Assembly (NCBI GenBank): GCA_964605655.1
Contig: CAZSDK010000015.1
Span: 42,162 to 106,161 of the forward strand
Direction: 5' to 3'
DNA: 64,000 nucleotides
From: JAKLIX01 sp964605655
Lineage (GTDB): Bacteria > Bacteroidota > Bacteroidia > Bacteroidales > CAIXZF01
A program made the position numbers and the translations under genes. Shown here one piece after another: positions 39,083 through 48,638 of this stretch. Position 1 is the first letter of the stretch. Each line of letters starts with the position of its first letter. The notes beneath the pieces were generated by a model. It saw only the letters and a list, made by a program, of their open reading frames with translations. It did not search any database and was not told where the DNA came from.

Positions 39083-40519
39083 TCAGACTTTTGAAATATT
39101 CCTGCTCATGCTTTTAAACATCAGAATATGGATAGGTAACAATAAGTACCAGTACAGTCTTCCGCTCAGTCCCCAGGGCATGAAGGTGGCGGTCTGAACG
39201 AAATAGGTCCTTCCGCCTTCCTCGGTCACCTTCAGTTCCAGCCAGGCCTCTCCGGGAAGTTTCATCTCTGCAAACAGCAGCAGCCGCCGTTCTTTGCGGT
39301 CGGCAACCAGCACCCGCCAGAAGTCAAGAGCATCACCGGGATATACATCGGTGAGGCTCCTTCTGCCCCGCCTCAGTCCTACTCCTCCCACCATCCGGTC
39401 GATGATCCCGCGTATCTCCCAGATCCAGTCGGCATAATACCAGCCGGTCTTTCCGCCTATGGCAAAGATTTTATCCACCACCTTTTCATAATCAGCATGA
39501 AGACGTATGATACGCCGGTCGGACAGAACCCCGAACTCAGGGACCGCCATGTGATCGAACAGCTCGCCGGACTTCTTTTTCATGGTGATGGCATCGGTCC
39601 AGCGGGAGGTGACCGTGTTCAGGTTGATCCTCACCAATGCTGCCGCACAAGCTTCCCTGTAGGTAAGGGGCTGAAGTCCCAGCATCTCCTGCAGGCGGTT
39701 GTCCTTGCAGACCACTTCCACTTTGAGGCTGTTCACCAGGTTGACGGCCAGCTTATAGGAAGTGGAGGTGACAAAATACAGCCAATAGGAGGAGAACCTC
39801 GGACTGATGAAGGGGATGACCCATATCCTTCTTTTCAGTCCCCTTTCCCTGGCATATTGCAACAGCATCTTCTTGTAAGTCAGGATCTCTGCGCCACCTA
39901 TGTCGAAGGTTTCGTTGTAGGTGCGGGGATTCAGGATACAACCGCCGATATATTTTAGCAGGTCGGCGATACCCAGGGGCTGGCAACGTGTTTTCACCCA
40001 TTTGGGCGCCACCACGATGGGCAGTTTCTCCATCAGATCACGGATGATCTCGAAGGAGGCGCTGCCTGAACCCACGATGATACCGGCCCTCAGCACGGTC
40101 AAAGGGACGCCTGAAGCCCTCAGTATGTCTTCCACCTGCTTGCGCGACTGCAGATGCTTCGAGAGCTTGGGTGAGTTGGAAATCCCCGAAAGATAGATTA
40201 CCTGCTGACAATCTTTTCCATGCAGATAATCTGCGAAATTCTTGGCACTCAATGCTTCTTCCTTCATAAAAGCATGGGTGGAGGAAGACATGGAGTGTAC
40301 CAGGTAAAAGGCCAGGTCGAACTTCAGATCTTTCAGCTGGTCCGGCACCGGCCTGAGAAGGTCCACCTCATAACTGGTCACCTTGAACTCCTTGAACTCC
40401 GGATAACTCAGGCGGGAGACATTCCTGACAAAACAAATGATCTCCATCCCTTGTTCTCCAAGGACTTTCAACAACCTCCTCCCTATATATCCCGTGCTCC
40501 CGGTAAGCAGTACCCTCAT
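39083..40519 (-). CDS. NAD(P)-binding SDR-like protein with DUF2867 domain
   Basis: A 478-residue protein. Residues 1-290 are an atypical short-chain dehydrogenase (TGSTGYIGRRLLK at the nucleotide-binding turn, VIYLSGISN, RAGIIVGSGSASFEII). Residues about 310-478 match the DUF2867 domain (SLTDVYPGDALDFWRVL, LLLFAEMKLPGEAWLEL, ATFMPWGLSGRLYWYLLLP). The pairing is a known family; the reaction is not. It follows the multiheme cytochrome gene by 10 bases, so it may act in the same membrane electron-transfer process, with the caution that this is context only. Confidence 0.8.
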   Translation of the reverse strand: MRVLLTGSTGYIGRRLLKVLGEQGMEIICFVRNVSRLSYPEFKEFKVTSYEVDLLRPVPDQLKDLKFDLAFYLVHSMSSSTHAFMKEEALSAKNFADYLHGKDCQQVIYLSGISNSPKLSKHLQSRKQVEDILRASGVPLTVLRAGIIVGSGSASFEIIRDLMEKLPIVVAPKWVKTRCQPLGIADLLKYIGGCILNPRTYNETFDIGGAEILTYKKMLLQYARERGLKRRIWVIPFISPRFSSYWLYFVTSTSYKLAVNLVNSLKVEVVCKDNRLQEMLGLQPLTYREACAAALVRINLNTVTSRWTDAITMKKKSGELFDHMAVPEFGVLSDRRIIRLHADYEKVVDKIFAIGGKTGWYYADWIWEIRGIIDRMVGGVGLRRGRRSLTDVYPGDALDFWRVLVADRKERRLLLFAEMKLPGEAWLELKVTEEGGRTYFVQTATFMPWGLSGRLYWYLLLPIHILMFKSMSRNISKV

Positions 40520-40529
40520 CTATGGAATA

Positions 40530-42029
40530 CTATTCGTACAGATTCCGGTGACAGTCGCTGCAAGGGCCTTTTTTCCACCCATCGTTGATATCGATGGGAT
40601 GGACAAATTCGAGGGTCTGGTTGATAGGCACCTGCGCCAGATTGGAGGAAGGTCCCTGGGAGATGATGGTATGACAGAGGTTGCAGTCTTTCGAGATCGT
40701 CTCTCCTTTTTCCGTCTTATGCCGGTCGGTATGACAGCGGAAACATCCTTCCGATTCCATGTGACCTATGTGATTCAGGTACTTGCTCGCATCGACCCTC
40801 ATGAAGGGGAAAGCATTTAAGAAGTACTGTTTGGTGATCATCTCCGTGGCCTGGGTGATGGAGGTCCTTCTGGACTGGTACACCTCCGGATGCATGGTCT
40901 TGTAAAATTCATTGATGCTGTCGCGGATAAACTGGATGGCCGAATCTTTGGTGGTATAGGTACGGTTAAGCACCCCCATGGCGATTGACTTAATATAAGG
41001 GAGGTCCTTGGGGATCTGTCCTGCCAGCAATGCCTGGTCGATATAGCTTGCGGGGTATTTGTAAAGATGTGAAGGACGGTTATGGCAGTCCATACAGTCC
41101 ATGGTGCGGTGTTCCAGTGTATCCATCGCTTTGGGTTCCAGCATATTGTCCTCATCCTGGAATATCTTGACGACACCGGTCTTCACATTGGTGTACTTCA
41201 CCCAGGGAATGCTCTCCCTGTCCCTTGTGCCAGCGATATATTCAATTCTTACATCGGGGTTGATATGCCAGTGGATCCCTTCCTGGAGCCCGAGGGCGTT
41301 ATAATTCGGTCCGATTTTCATGAGGAGGGAATAACTCCATTCCGTATTTGCTGAATCAGAGAGGTAGCGCATGTCGCTGCGCAGCTTTCTTGAATAGAAT
41401 TTCTCCGGCCAGTGGCATTTTTCACAGGTCTCCCTGGCAGGCCTCAGGTCTTCTATCGGAGTCGGTATCGGGCGGGGAAACTTGTCGAACATGGCCGCAT
41501 ACACCTGGTACAGGCCGGAAAGCTTCGATTTGACGTACCAATTGGCTCCTTCACCCACATGACATTCTACGCAGGCCACCCTGGCATGAGGTGAATGCAG
41601 GTAGGTGGTATATTCGGGCTCCATGACCTGGTGACACAGCTTCCCGCAAAACTCCACCGACTCCGTATAGTGATAGGCCTGGTAGCTTCCCATGGCTGAG
41701 GCCAGCAAAAAGATGAAGGTAACGATAGAGATCTTGATCACATTGTTGCGGTGGCCCTTCTGGTTCAGATCAAGGACCGGCCAGTTCTGGTCCGTCTCTT
41801 TGATCCCTTTCCTCTTCCTGAACCTGCTGAGCATCCCCAGAGGAATGAGCAATAGTCCGATGGTCAGAAAGGCGGGCAGTACGATATAAGTGAATATCCC
41901 CAGGTAGGTGCTGCTTCCCCTGGAGGTGATACTCAGAATAAACAATACGAGTATCAGGATCAGGCTGTTCACTGCCAGAATAAAACCAGTGATACTCAAC
42001 CAGTTAAAAAATGATTTTGGGACCTTCAT
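40530..42029 (-). CDS. NapC/NrfH-type multiheme cytochrome c (seven heme motifs)
   Basis: A 499-residue membrane-anchored cytochrome. Two hydrophobic helices (about 10-35, 43-65) and a third at 85-105 anchor it, then seven heme sites follow. Six are CXXCH: CVECH, CEKCH, CMDCH, CFRCH, CNLCH, CSDCH. The first is CGKLCH, a CX3CH site. The first half (HSPHARVACVECHVGEGA, WPEKFYSRK) resembles quinol-oxidising NapC/NrfH proteins that pass electrons out of the membrane; the C-terminal part adds more hemes than a usual four-heme NrfH. Partner reductase not in the window. First gene of the operon with the SDR-DUF2867 protein. Confidence 0.88.
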   Translation of the reverse strand: MKVPKSFFNWLSITGFILAVNSLILILVLFILSITSRGSSTYLGIFTYIVLPAFLTIGLLLIPLGMLSRFRKRKGIKETDQNWPVLDLNQKGHRNNVIKISIVTFIFLLASAMGSYQAYHYTESVEFCGKLCHQVMEPEYTTYLHSPHARVACVECHVGEGANWYVKSKLSGLYQVYAAMFDKFPRPIPTPIEDLRPARETCEKCHWPEKFYSRKLRSDMRYLSDSANTEWSYSLLMKIGPNYNALGLQEGIHWHINPDVRIEYIAGTRDRESIPWVKYTNVKTGVVKIFQDEDNMLEPKAMDTLEHRTMDCMDCHNRPSHLYKYPASYIDQALLAGQIPKDLPYIKSIAMGVLNRTYTTKDSAIQFIRDSINEFYKTMHPEVYQSRRTSITQATEMITKQYFLNAFPFMRVDASKYLNHIGHMESEGCFRCHTDRHKTEKGETISKDCNLCHTIISQGPSSNLAQVPINQTLEFVHPIDINDGWKKGPCSDCHRNLYE

Positions 42030-42267
42030 GTTGTCTTGGTTTATTATTCATCTTAAATCAAACAAAATATATATTTATGTTTGTAAATGTAATAACAATT
42101 ACGGTAATCACTTACCATAAATTCAATTTCTTCATTTCCTTCGCTGCAATTTTAATTCAAGGTACTCATAATGAGAATACCATACGAAGGTGCAAAACGA
42201 AACATGAACTGCTGATTCTATTAGTATTCCATGTTTCTTTGCAGGACAGAACAGAAATGATGATCCC

Positions 42268-43944
42268 ATGTCCTTAACGGAGCGTATGAAGTCAATATGG
42301 TCAGACCTTTATCCAGGAGAAGAAGAACTTCTGGAAAGGTTTCTTGATGAGTTGAGAAGCCACTTCAGCGCTACATGCCATGCCGGAGCAGCTGCCGACT
42401 GGTACAAAGATGCCGTGGTTTACTCCCTTTATGTGGATCTGTTCAACGGTACTTTCCGGGGTCTGGTGCAAAAACTGGATTATCTCTGCGACCTCGGCAT
42501 CAACTGCCTGTGGCTGCTTCCTGTGCTTGAGTCACCCATGAGGGATGCCGGATTCGACATCAGCGATCATTATCATATCCGAAAGACATTGTGTAGTCGG
42601 GATGCCGCCTCACCAGAGGAAGAGTTTCTTCAGTTTCTGAAAGAGGCCCACCATAGAGATATCAGGGTGATCTTTGATGTGGCGGTCAACCATACCTCAG
42701 AGGAGCATCCCTGGTTCAGGGCTTCATTAAACCCCGCTGATCCTGTGTATCGAGGGTTTTACCACTGGAACAACAAAGCTGACCGTTACCTTAATGTCCG
42801 GGTGATTTTCAAGGGGTTGGAACCATCGAACTGGACCCAAAAAGGTGACGGCTATTATTTCCACCGTTTTTTCCATTTCCAGCCCGATCTCAACTATGCC
42901 AACCCGGCGGTATTGCTCGAGATGTGCCGTATCCTCCTGTTCTGGCAACGACAGGGTGTCGACGGTTTTCGACTGGATGCCATTCCCTATTTATGGAAGG
43001 AGGAGGGCACCTCCTGCGAAAACCTTCCAAGGACTCACCAGGTCATACGCTTTTTCAGGGCCGTGCTCGACCTGGTCAGGCCCGGTACCCTCCTACTGGC
43101 GGAAGCCTGCCAGGTGCCGGGAGAGGTCGTCAGGTACTTCGGTCATGGTGACGAATGCCACGCGGCCTATCATTTTCCGCTGATGCCCAGGATCTTCATG
43201 GCCTTGTCGAAGCAAAATCCCAGCCCTGTCAGGGAAATCCTTTCAACGGAGCATACGCCCCCCATCGAATCTGATAACCAATGGTTTACCTTCCTGAGGT
43301 GCCATGATGAACTCAGCCTTGAAAGGGTTTACGTCAGTGAAGAAGAAAGATCTTACCTGCACGAAACTTACTGCAGGCTTCCTTCCTGGGATTTCCGCCA
43401 GGGAGAAGGCATCTCGGCCAGGCTGGCCGACCTGATGCAAGAGAACCCGCAAAAGATACTGCTTGCCTTTTCGCTTCTGCTGACTCTGCCGGGATCCCCG
43501 GTAATCTACTACGGGGATGAGTTTGGAAAGACCAATGATGAAAACTATTACAGGCAGATGACTTCAGCCACAGGCAAGGATGACAGTCGTTTCCTGGTTA
43601 GAGGCTCTGTAAACTGGGAGGACCATCCTCTCCAGCATCCTGTTGAGGGTGGCTGGCAGCCTACAGTTTACGCGGGACTCAGGCAGATGCTCCGGGTAAG
43701 AGCCGGGCATCCCTGTTTCGGGAGAGGCGATCTCCAGTGGATGGACCAGGAGCTGACCCCAGATCCTTCTATATCACTCTACACCAGATCCTTCCGTGAT
43801 GAGCAGATCCTGGTGGTTCACAACCTGTCAGAACACAATATACCCTTTGACCTCCCCTACGGAACAGGAAGAGATCTTCTGGGGCAACCACTGAGCAACG
43901 AGATCCCGGGTCTTAGCTACTGGTGGATATTACTGAATCACTGA
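42268..43944 (+). CDS. treS: Trehalose synthase-like GH13 enzyme
   Basis: A 558-residue alpha-amylase-family enzyme, most likely interconverting maltose and trehalose. The TreS-like segments are clear: MRDAGFDISDHYHI, FDVAVNHTSEEHPWF, QPDLNYANPAVLL, GVDGFRLDAIPYL with the catalytic Asp, LLAEACQVPGEVV with the acid/base Glu, and FLRCHDELSLERV with the stabilising Asp. There is no fused maltokinase domain. The next gene, 11 bases downstream, is a GH65-phosphoglucomutase fusion, so trehalose or maltose metabolism is the joint role. Amylase or sucrose phosphorylase activity are less likely alternatives. Confidence 0.82.
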   Translation: MSLTERMKSIWSDLYPGEEELLERFLDELRSHFSATCHAGAAADWYKDAVVYSLYVDLFNGTFRGLVQKLDYLCDLGINCLWLLPVLESPMRDAGFDISDHYHIRKTLCSRDAASPEEEFLQFLKEAHHRDIRVIFDVAVNHTSEEHPWFRASLNPADPVYRGFYHWNNKADRYLNVRVIFKGLEPSNWTQKGDGYYFHRFFHFQPDLNYANPAVLLEMCRILLFWQRQGVDGFRLDAIPYLWKEEGTSCENLPRTHQVIRFFRAVLDLVRPGTLLLAEACQVPGEVVRYFGHGDECHAAYHFPLMPRIFMALSKQNPSPVREILSTEHTPPIESDNQWFTFLRCHDELSLERVYVSEEERSYLHETYCRLPSWDFRQGEGISARLADLMQENPQKILLAFSLLLTLPGSPVIYYGDEFGKTNDENYYRQMTSATGKDDSRFLVRGSVNWEDHPLQHPVEGGWQPTVYAGLRQMLRVRAGHPCFGRGDLQWMDQELTPDPSISLYTRSFRDEQILVVHNLSEHNIPFDLPYGTGRDLLGQPLSNEIPGLSYWWILLNH

Positions 43945-43955
43945 ACTTTACACCC

Positions 43956-46868
43956 ATGTTTTCCGCTCCTGTCACACCAGCCTTGCCTATAAAAGCCATC
44001 ATCTTCGACCTCGACGGTGTGATCACCCGCACGGCGAAACTTCACAGCCGTGCCTGGAAGGTGATGTTCGACCGCTTCCTGGAAGGTTATGGGATGAAAG
44101 AAAGGAAAGACCTGCCTCCCTTCGACCCGGAGCAGGATTACCGACATTATGTCGACGGGAGGACCCGGTATGAGGGTGTCCGTGCCTTTCTTACTTCCAG
44201 GAACATCATTATGCCTTACGGAGAAAAGGATGACGAGCCGGGGATGGACAGCATCTGTGCCCTGGGCAACATGAAAAACCAGGTGTTTCATGAAGTCCTT
44301 TCGGCGGAAGGAGTGGAGGTCTTTGAATCTACCATAACATTCCTCAGGGAAGCACGAAAAGCAGGTCTTTTCACTGCCGTCGCCTCCAGCAGCCGCAACT
44401 GCCGTGAGATCCTGGAAAGAGCCGGTCTTCTTCACATGATGGACGTCATCGTGGATGGCAACACCCTTCTGGAAAAGAAACTGCCGGGCAAGCCGGCACC
44501 CGACATCTTCCTCCTGGCAGCGTCCAGCCTGCTGGTCACCCCGGGAGAAGCAGTAGTCATTGAAGATGCCTGGTCAGGAGTCAGGGCAGCTGCTGACGGG
44601 AATTTTGGGCTGGTCATAGGTTTGGCCCGTGAAAACAATCACTGTCAATTGAAAGAAGCCGGTGCCGGCCTGGTGGTGGAAGACCTGGAGAAACTAAAGC
44701 TGGAAGACCTGAGACCCTTTTTCTCACGGGGAAAGAAAGACGAGGACTGGATCTTGAGTTTCAGGGGGATCCTGCCCGGTAAGGAAAGACACCTGGAGAC
44801 CCTGCTCACTACCGGCAACGGGTACTTTGCCTGCAGGGGATCCCTGGATGGTGTACGCGACAAGGCAGGCTCTTACCCGGGCCTCTATATGGCCGGTCTG
44901 TATAACAAGCTCACTACCAACATCCAGGAAGTCGTCCTCGACAATGAGGACCTGGTTCGCTGCCCGGATGTTCTGGAAATAAAGATAGGCATCCTGGAAG
45001 ACCATTGGCTGGACGATTATGATCTGGTCGTTCATGATCTCCAGCGAAATCTTGACCTTCGCAACGGCCTTCTGACCATGGAAGCCATGCTCAGCGATAC
45101 CCAGGGTCATTCATTCAGGATCTGTTCCCGGCGGTTTGTCTCCATGGAAAACCCTCATCTTTTGGTCCAACAGTACTCGGTGACACCCGGTCAAGATCAT
45201 GATTTCTTCAGTATACGAAGCGGTATAGCAGGAAACATTTGCAACGAAGGAGTGCCCCGGTACCGTGAACTCTCCAACCGCCACTGGGCGGTCACCGGAA
45301 CGGTTCATGAAGGGACACACTGCCTTTGGACCGGCAGGACCAGCGAAAGCGGACGCCGGCTGGAGGTCCGGATGACCCACAAAATACTGACGGATGGGGC
45401 GCCACACTCCGTAACCCAACAAGACATCACCACAGAAGATTCTGTTTACCAGATTTTTACAACAGCCCTGCACCATGATCAGACCCTGACCCTTGAAAAG
45501 ACCATCACTTTACACCTCGATCCTGAGGACAATGTATCCATTATTGCCGCAGCCGAGAACCGTCAGCTGGCCGCTGCGGGATTCAAGGTCTTGCTCGAAT
45601 CCAGCAGCAGCGAATGGGAACCACTCTGGGACAAGGCCATGCCAAAACCATTGGAAGACAAGGTCAATGAAAAGATGCTGCGCCTGAACACCTATCATTT
45701 GCTAATTTCCTTTTCTCCACATAATGTTCAGACCGACAGCAGCATCCCTGCCCGCGGGCTTCACGGAGAAGCTTACAGGGGCCATATCTTCTGGGATGAA
45801 CTCTTCATCTTCCCGTTCTATGCCCGTCATTTCCCGGATGTGGCCCGGGCCATGCTGATGTACCGGTACCATCGGCTGGAGCAGGCCAGGAGGAACGCTG
45901 CAGGGGAAGGCTTCGCCGGGGCCTTGTACCCCTGGCAGAGTGCTTCCCGGGGAACAGAAGAGACCCAAAAGAGGCATCTGAACCCGGTTTCAGGGAAATG
46001 GGACCCTGACCATTCGCGGCTGCAAAGGCATGTCAGCCTGGCCATTGCCCTTAACGTGCTCCGATACGATGAATGGACCATGGACAAATCCTTTCTCCTG
46101 CGGGAAGGAGGCGAGATGATCACGGAAATTCTCCGGTTCTGGGCCTCAGCCGTAAAGTGGAATGAAAACAGGCAGCGCTATGACCTATCCGGGGTGATGG
46201 GACCGGATGAGTTTCATGAAAAACATCCTAATAAGGAAGAAGCAGGGCTCTGCAACAATGCTTACACCAATGTCATGCTGGCCTGGCTGTTGCAGACCTT
46301 CACCGGCATACTGGAGAACCACCCGGAGATTAAAATCTATAACCACATCACCGGTGACGAATTCCTTTTTTGGAAAGAGATTTCAGTTAAGATGGCCATA
46401 CCGGTCCATGCGTCAGGACTGATAGAGCAGTTCGAAGGATATCTCGATCTGAGAGAACTGGATTGGGAAAAGTACCGGAAAAAGTACCCTGACCTGAGCC
46501 GGCTCGACCGCATCCTGAAGGCAGAAGGGCTGAGCCCTGATTCTTTCAAGGTCTCCAAACAGGCTGATGTTCTGCAGCTTTTCTACAATCTTGAGGAAGA
46601 AGTGATCACCACCGTGCTGGAACGTCTCGGATACCGGCTTCCACCTGATTATCTTTCAGTGAATTACAACTATTACCTTCCACGTGCCACCCATGGCTCC
46701 ACCCTAAGCAAGCTGGTATTTGCCAGAGCAGCGTTCCTGGCAAGTGATGAAGCCCGGTACAGGGAATTCCTTCATGAAGCCCTGATGAGCGACTACCTCG
46801 ATATACAGGGAGGCAGCACCGGGGAAGGGATACATGCGGGGGTGATGGGAGGGACAGTGAATCAGTGA
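43956..46868 (+). CDS. Beta-phosphoglucomutase/GH65 phosphorylase fusion, C-terminus truncated
   Basis: A 970-residue fusion. The ATG at 43956 is used; a GTG at 43923 overlaps the treS stop. Residues 1-260 are a HAD-type beta-phosphoglucomutase (DLDGVITRT with D18 and D20; IEDAWSGVRAA). Residues about 270-970 are a GH65 phosphorylase (PIHASGLIEQFEG-type segment, and VMGPDEFHE with the catalytic Glu). The linked activities would split trehalose or maltose with phosphate to beta-glucose 1-phosphate and glucose, then convert it to glucose 6-phosphate. The protein ends right after GVMGGTVNQ, whereas full GH65 enzymes continue about 70 residues; the octamer repeat supplies the last residues and the stop. 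Confidence 0.85.
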   Translation: MFSAPVTPALPIKAIIFDLDGVITRTAKLHSRAWKVMFDRFLEGYGMKERKDLPPFDPEQDYRHYVDGRTRYEGVRAFLTSRNIIMPYGEKDDEPGMDSICALGNMKNQVFHEVLSAEGVEVFESTITFLREARKAGLFTAVASSSRNCREILERAGLLHMMDVIVDGNTLLEKKLPGKPAPDIFLLAASSLLVTPGEAVVIEDAWSGVRAAADGNFGLVIGLARENNHCQLKEAGAGLVVEDLEKLKLEDLRPFFSRGKKDEDWILSFRGILPGKERHLETLLTTGNGYFACRGSLDGVRDKAGSYPGLYMAGLYNKLTTNIQEVVLDNEDLVRCPDVLEIKIGILEDHWLDDYDLVVHDLQRNLDLRNGLLTMEAMLSDTQGHSFRICSRRFVSMENPHLLVQQYSVTPGQDHDFFSIRSGIAGNICNEGVPRYRELSNRHWAVTGTVHEGTHCLWTGRTSESGRRLEVRMTHKILTDGAPHSVTQQDITTEDSVYQIFTTALHHDQTLTLEKTITLHLDPEDNVSIIAAAENRQLAAAGFKVLLESSSSEWEPLWDKAMPKPLEDKVNEKMLRLNTYHLLISFSPHNVQTDSSIPARGLHGEAYRGHIFWDELFIFPFYARHFPDVARAMLMYRYHRLEQARRNAAGEGFAGALYPWQSASRGTEETQKRHLNPVSGKWDPDHSRLQRHVSLAIALNVLRYDEWTMDKSFLLREGGEMITEILRFWASAVKWNENRQRYDLSGVMGPDEFHEKHPNKEEAGLCNNAYTNVMLAWLLQTFTGILENHPEIKIYNHITGDEFLFWKEISVKMAIPVHASGLIEQFEGYLDLRELDWEKYRKKYPDLSRLDRILKAEGLSPDSFKVSKQADVLQLFYNLEEEVITTVLERLGYRLPPDYLSVNYNYYLPRATHGSTLSKLVFARAAFLASDEARYREFLHEALMSDYLDIQGGSTGEGIHAGVMGGTVNQ

Positions 46869-46926
46869 ATCAGTGTACCAGTGAATCAGTGTACCAGTGT
46901 TCCAGTGTAGCAATGTACCAGTGAAT
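46855..46926. repeat. Octamer minisatellite (CAGTGnnn x9)
   Basis: Nine adjoining 8-base units starting CAGTG (one CAATG): AAT, AAT, TAC, AAT, TAC, TTC, TAG, TAC and AAT as the last three bases. It overlaps the last five codons of the GH65 fusion, including the TGA, so it truncated or replaced the end of that gene. It resembles the heptamer array next to floA in style. Confidence 0.9.
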
Positions 46927-46978
46927 CAATTACTTGCAAACTGAAAAACTGACCTCATGTTTAACAGATAAAAGGCTA

Positions 46979-48454
46979 TTACTCATCTTTTATACAACGG
47001 ACCGACAGGCCACCATTTTTATTGGTTGAACCCCGTCCGACAGACCTGTAGTTGTAATACAAATATCTGTTGTAAGCATTTGGGTTGGAAGAAACATCCG
47101 ATGACCACAGGTAATTAAATGATTGAAGAAAATTAAACACGCCGTTGCCCTGTCGATATCCTGCACCCAATGAAGTAAAACAACTTTCATTGGTAGGGGG
47201 ATATTCTGCCTGGAACCAGTGGTCGGTACCTTCTTCTTTCATTTTTACCCCGACAGATATCCCGCTCAGGTAGGTTGAATTACAATTCACCGTCGCATCA
47301 AGAAATGTCGTCAACTCACACCAATCCTGGTCAAGGGGAATATGCCAGCCGGCGGGACAGATTCCCTGACCTCCCGGTGTAGTAACATAACCCATCATCT
47401 CGTGCCAGTCATATAATCCACCATAGATCTCACAATTCACAGGATCGTTATCATAACAATACTTCTCAACAATCCCGTTATCAGCACAATCAGAATGATT
47501 ACCCATTGTTGTTGTTGAGATCACCATGACTCCGATATTCAGGTTCTCTCTGAGCCAGCATTGGTCTCCGATTAAAATTGTATGATAGGTCTGACCTGAA
47601 TAGTCAATAATTGGCAGTCCCGGACATGGCGGACAGGTAATATTTGTATCGAGTGTAATGAAAACCGTATCCGTGGAAGTCGTGCACAGAGTCGAAACAC
47701 TCCAAACCAGGGAGTACACTGTACCCTGCAGACCTGTGAACACGGTCTGGGGATCAGCAGGGTCCTGAAACACTCCTCCTACACCCTGTATAACGGTCCA
47801 ATTACCGATACCTTCAGAAGGAATATCGGCTGCAAGAGTCACCACTGCAACCTGTACAGTCTGGTCAGGACCTGCATTAGCCTGTGAGGGCAAGGGTGAA
47901 CAAGGCTCCGGAATGAAGGAAGCATCAACGTCTCCGTAACAAAGTCCGTGGATGATCGTGGACACTGTAGTACCCTGATCTACAGATACGGTATCTGCTT
48001 CGAACAACCAATCACCTACAATGAAAGTAGGGATAAACTCAACGTACCTTTTCAGAATCAACAGAGCATCGACTGAATTGATATATCCACTCCCATTCAG
48101 ATCAGCAGCCAGATATTGTAAACCTGTCAGGCTGATCAATTCAATATAATGTTTGGCAGCCTGAAGTGCATCAACAGCGTTGATTCCACCTGCAGGCCGG
48201 TCGGATGTAATGGTGATAAGATAATCACCACTCTCCTGCTGACAAAACCCAAACCGGCCCTGGTAATCTGTAACCGATTCCTCAATCAGCTGTCCTCCGG
48301 CCGTCCTTAGTTGTACGTTCACTCCATAAAGAGGGGTGTACCCATCATTCAGATACACTACCTGCCCTTGGATATTCTGGCAAGGTTGAGCTGATGAGAG
48401 TACTGGCACCAGAATGGCAGCTATAATTAATGTACAAAGGAAGGTGTTTCTCAT
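46979..48454 (-). CDS. Secreted FISUMP-domain protein with dockerin-like region
   Basis: A 491-residue exported protein. The ATG at 48454 gives a signal peptide (1-22, ending SSAQ). It continues with a carboxypeptidase-regulatory-like beta domain, then VDALQAAKHYIELISLTGLQ and LAADLNGSGYINSVDALLIL, the dockerin-like module also found at 30336-31349. An Ig-like middle part follows. The C-terminal 200 residues are a FISUMP domain (PIIDYSGQTYHTILIGDQCW, YGGLYDWHEMM, CPAGWHIP, SVRCIKDE), a family named for major paralogs in Fibrobacter. Function is unknown, likely surface-exposed. Confidence 0.8.
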   Translation of the reverse strand: MRNTFLCTLIIAAILVPVLSSAQPCQNIQGQVVYLNDGYTPLYGVNVQLRTAGGQLIEESVTDYQGRFGFCQQESGDYLITITSDRPAGGINAVDALQAAKHYIELISLTGLQYLAADLNGSGYINSVDALLILKRYVEFIPTFIVGDWLFEADTVSVDQGTTVSTIIHGLCYGDVDASFIPEPCSPLPSQANAGPDQTVQVAVVTLAADIPSEGIGNWTVIQGVGGVFQDPADPQTVFTGLQGTVYSLVWSVSTLCTTSTDTVFITLDTNITCPPCPGLPIIDYSGQTYHTILIGDQCWLRENLNIGVMVISTTTMGNHSDCADNGIVEKYCYDNDPVNCEIYGGLYDWHEMMGYVTTPGGQGICPAGWHIPLDQDWCELTTFLDATVNCNSTYLSGISVGVKMKEEGTDHWFQAEYPPTNESCFTSLGAGYRQGNGVFNFLQSFNYLWSSDVSSNPNAYNRYLYYNYRSVGRGSTNKNGGLSVRCIKDE

Positions 48455-48638
48455 GTTCGTTAAAATGAGATTCAACTAACTACTTGGTTATCTTTGGTTT
48501 GACAAATGCAAACTAATACTAAAACTATATTTTTCAAATATATAGAAAAAACAGTCAAATTCCAAAATGATCAATAGTAAAGTGTCCTCTCCGGGAAGCA
48601 TCACTCAATCGGAAGACCTTGCACTTGAGAGCTCCATT

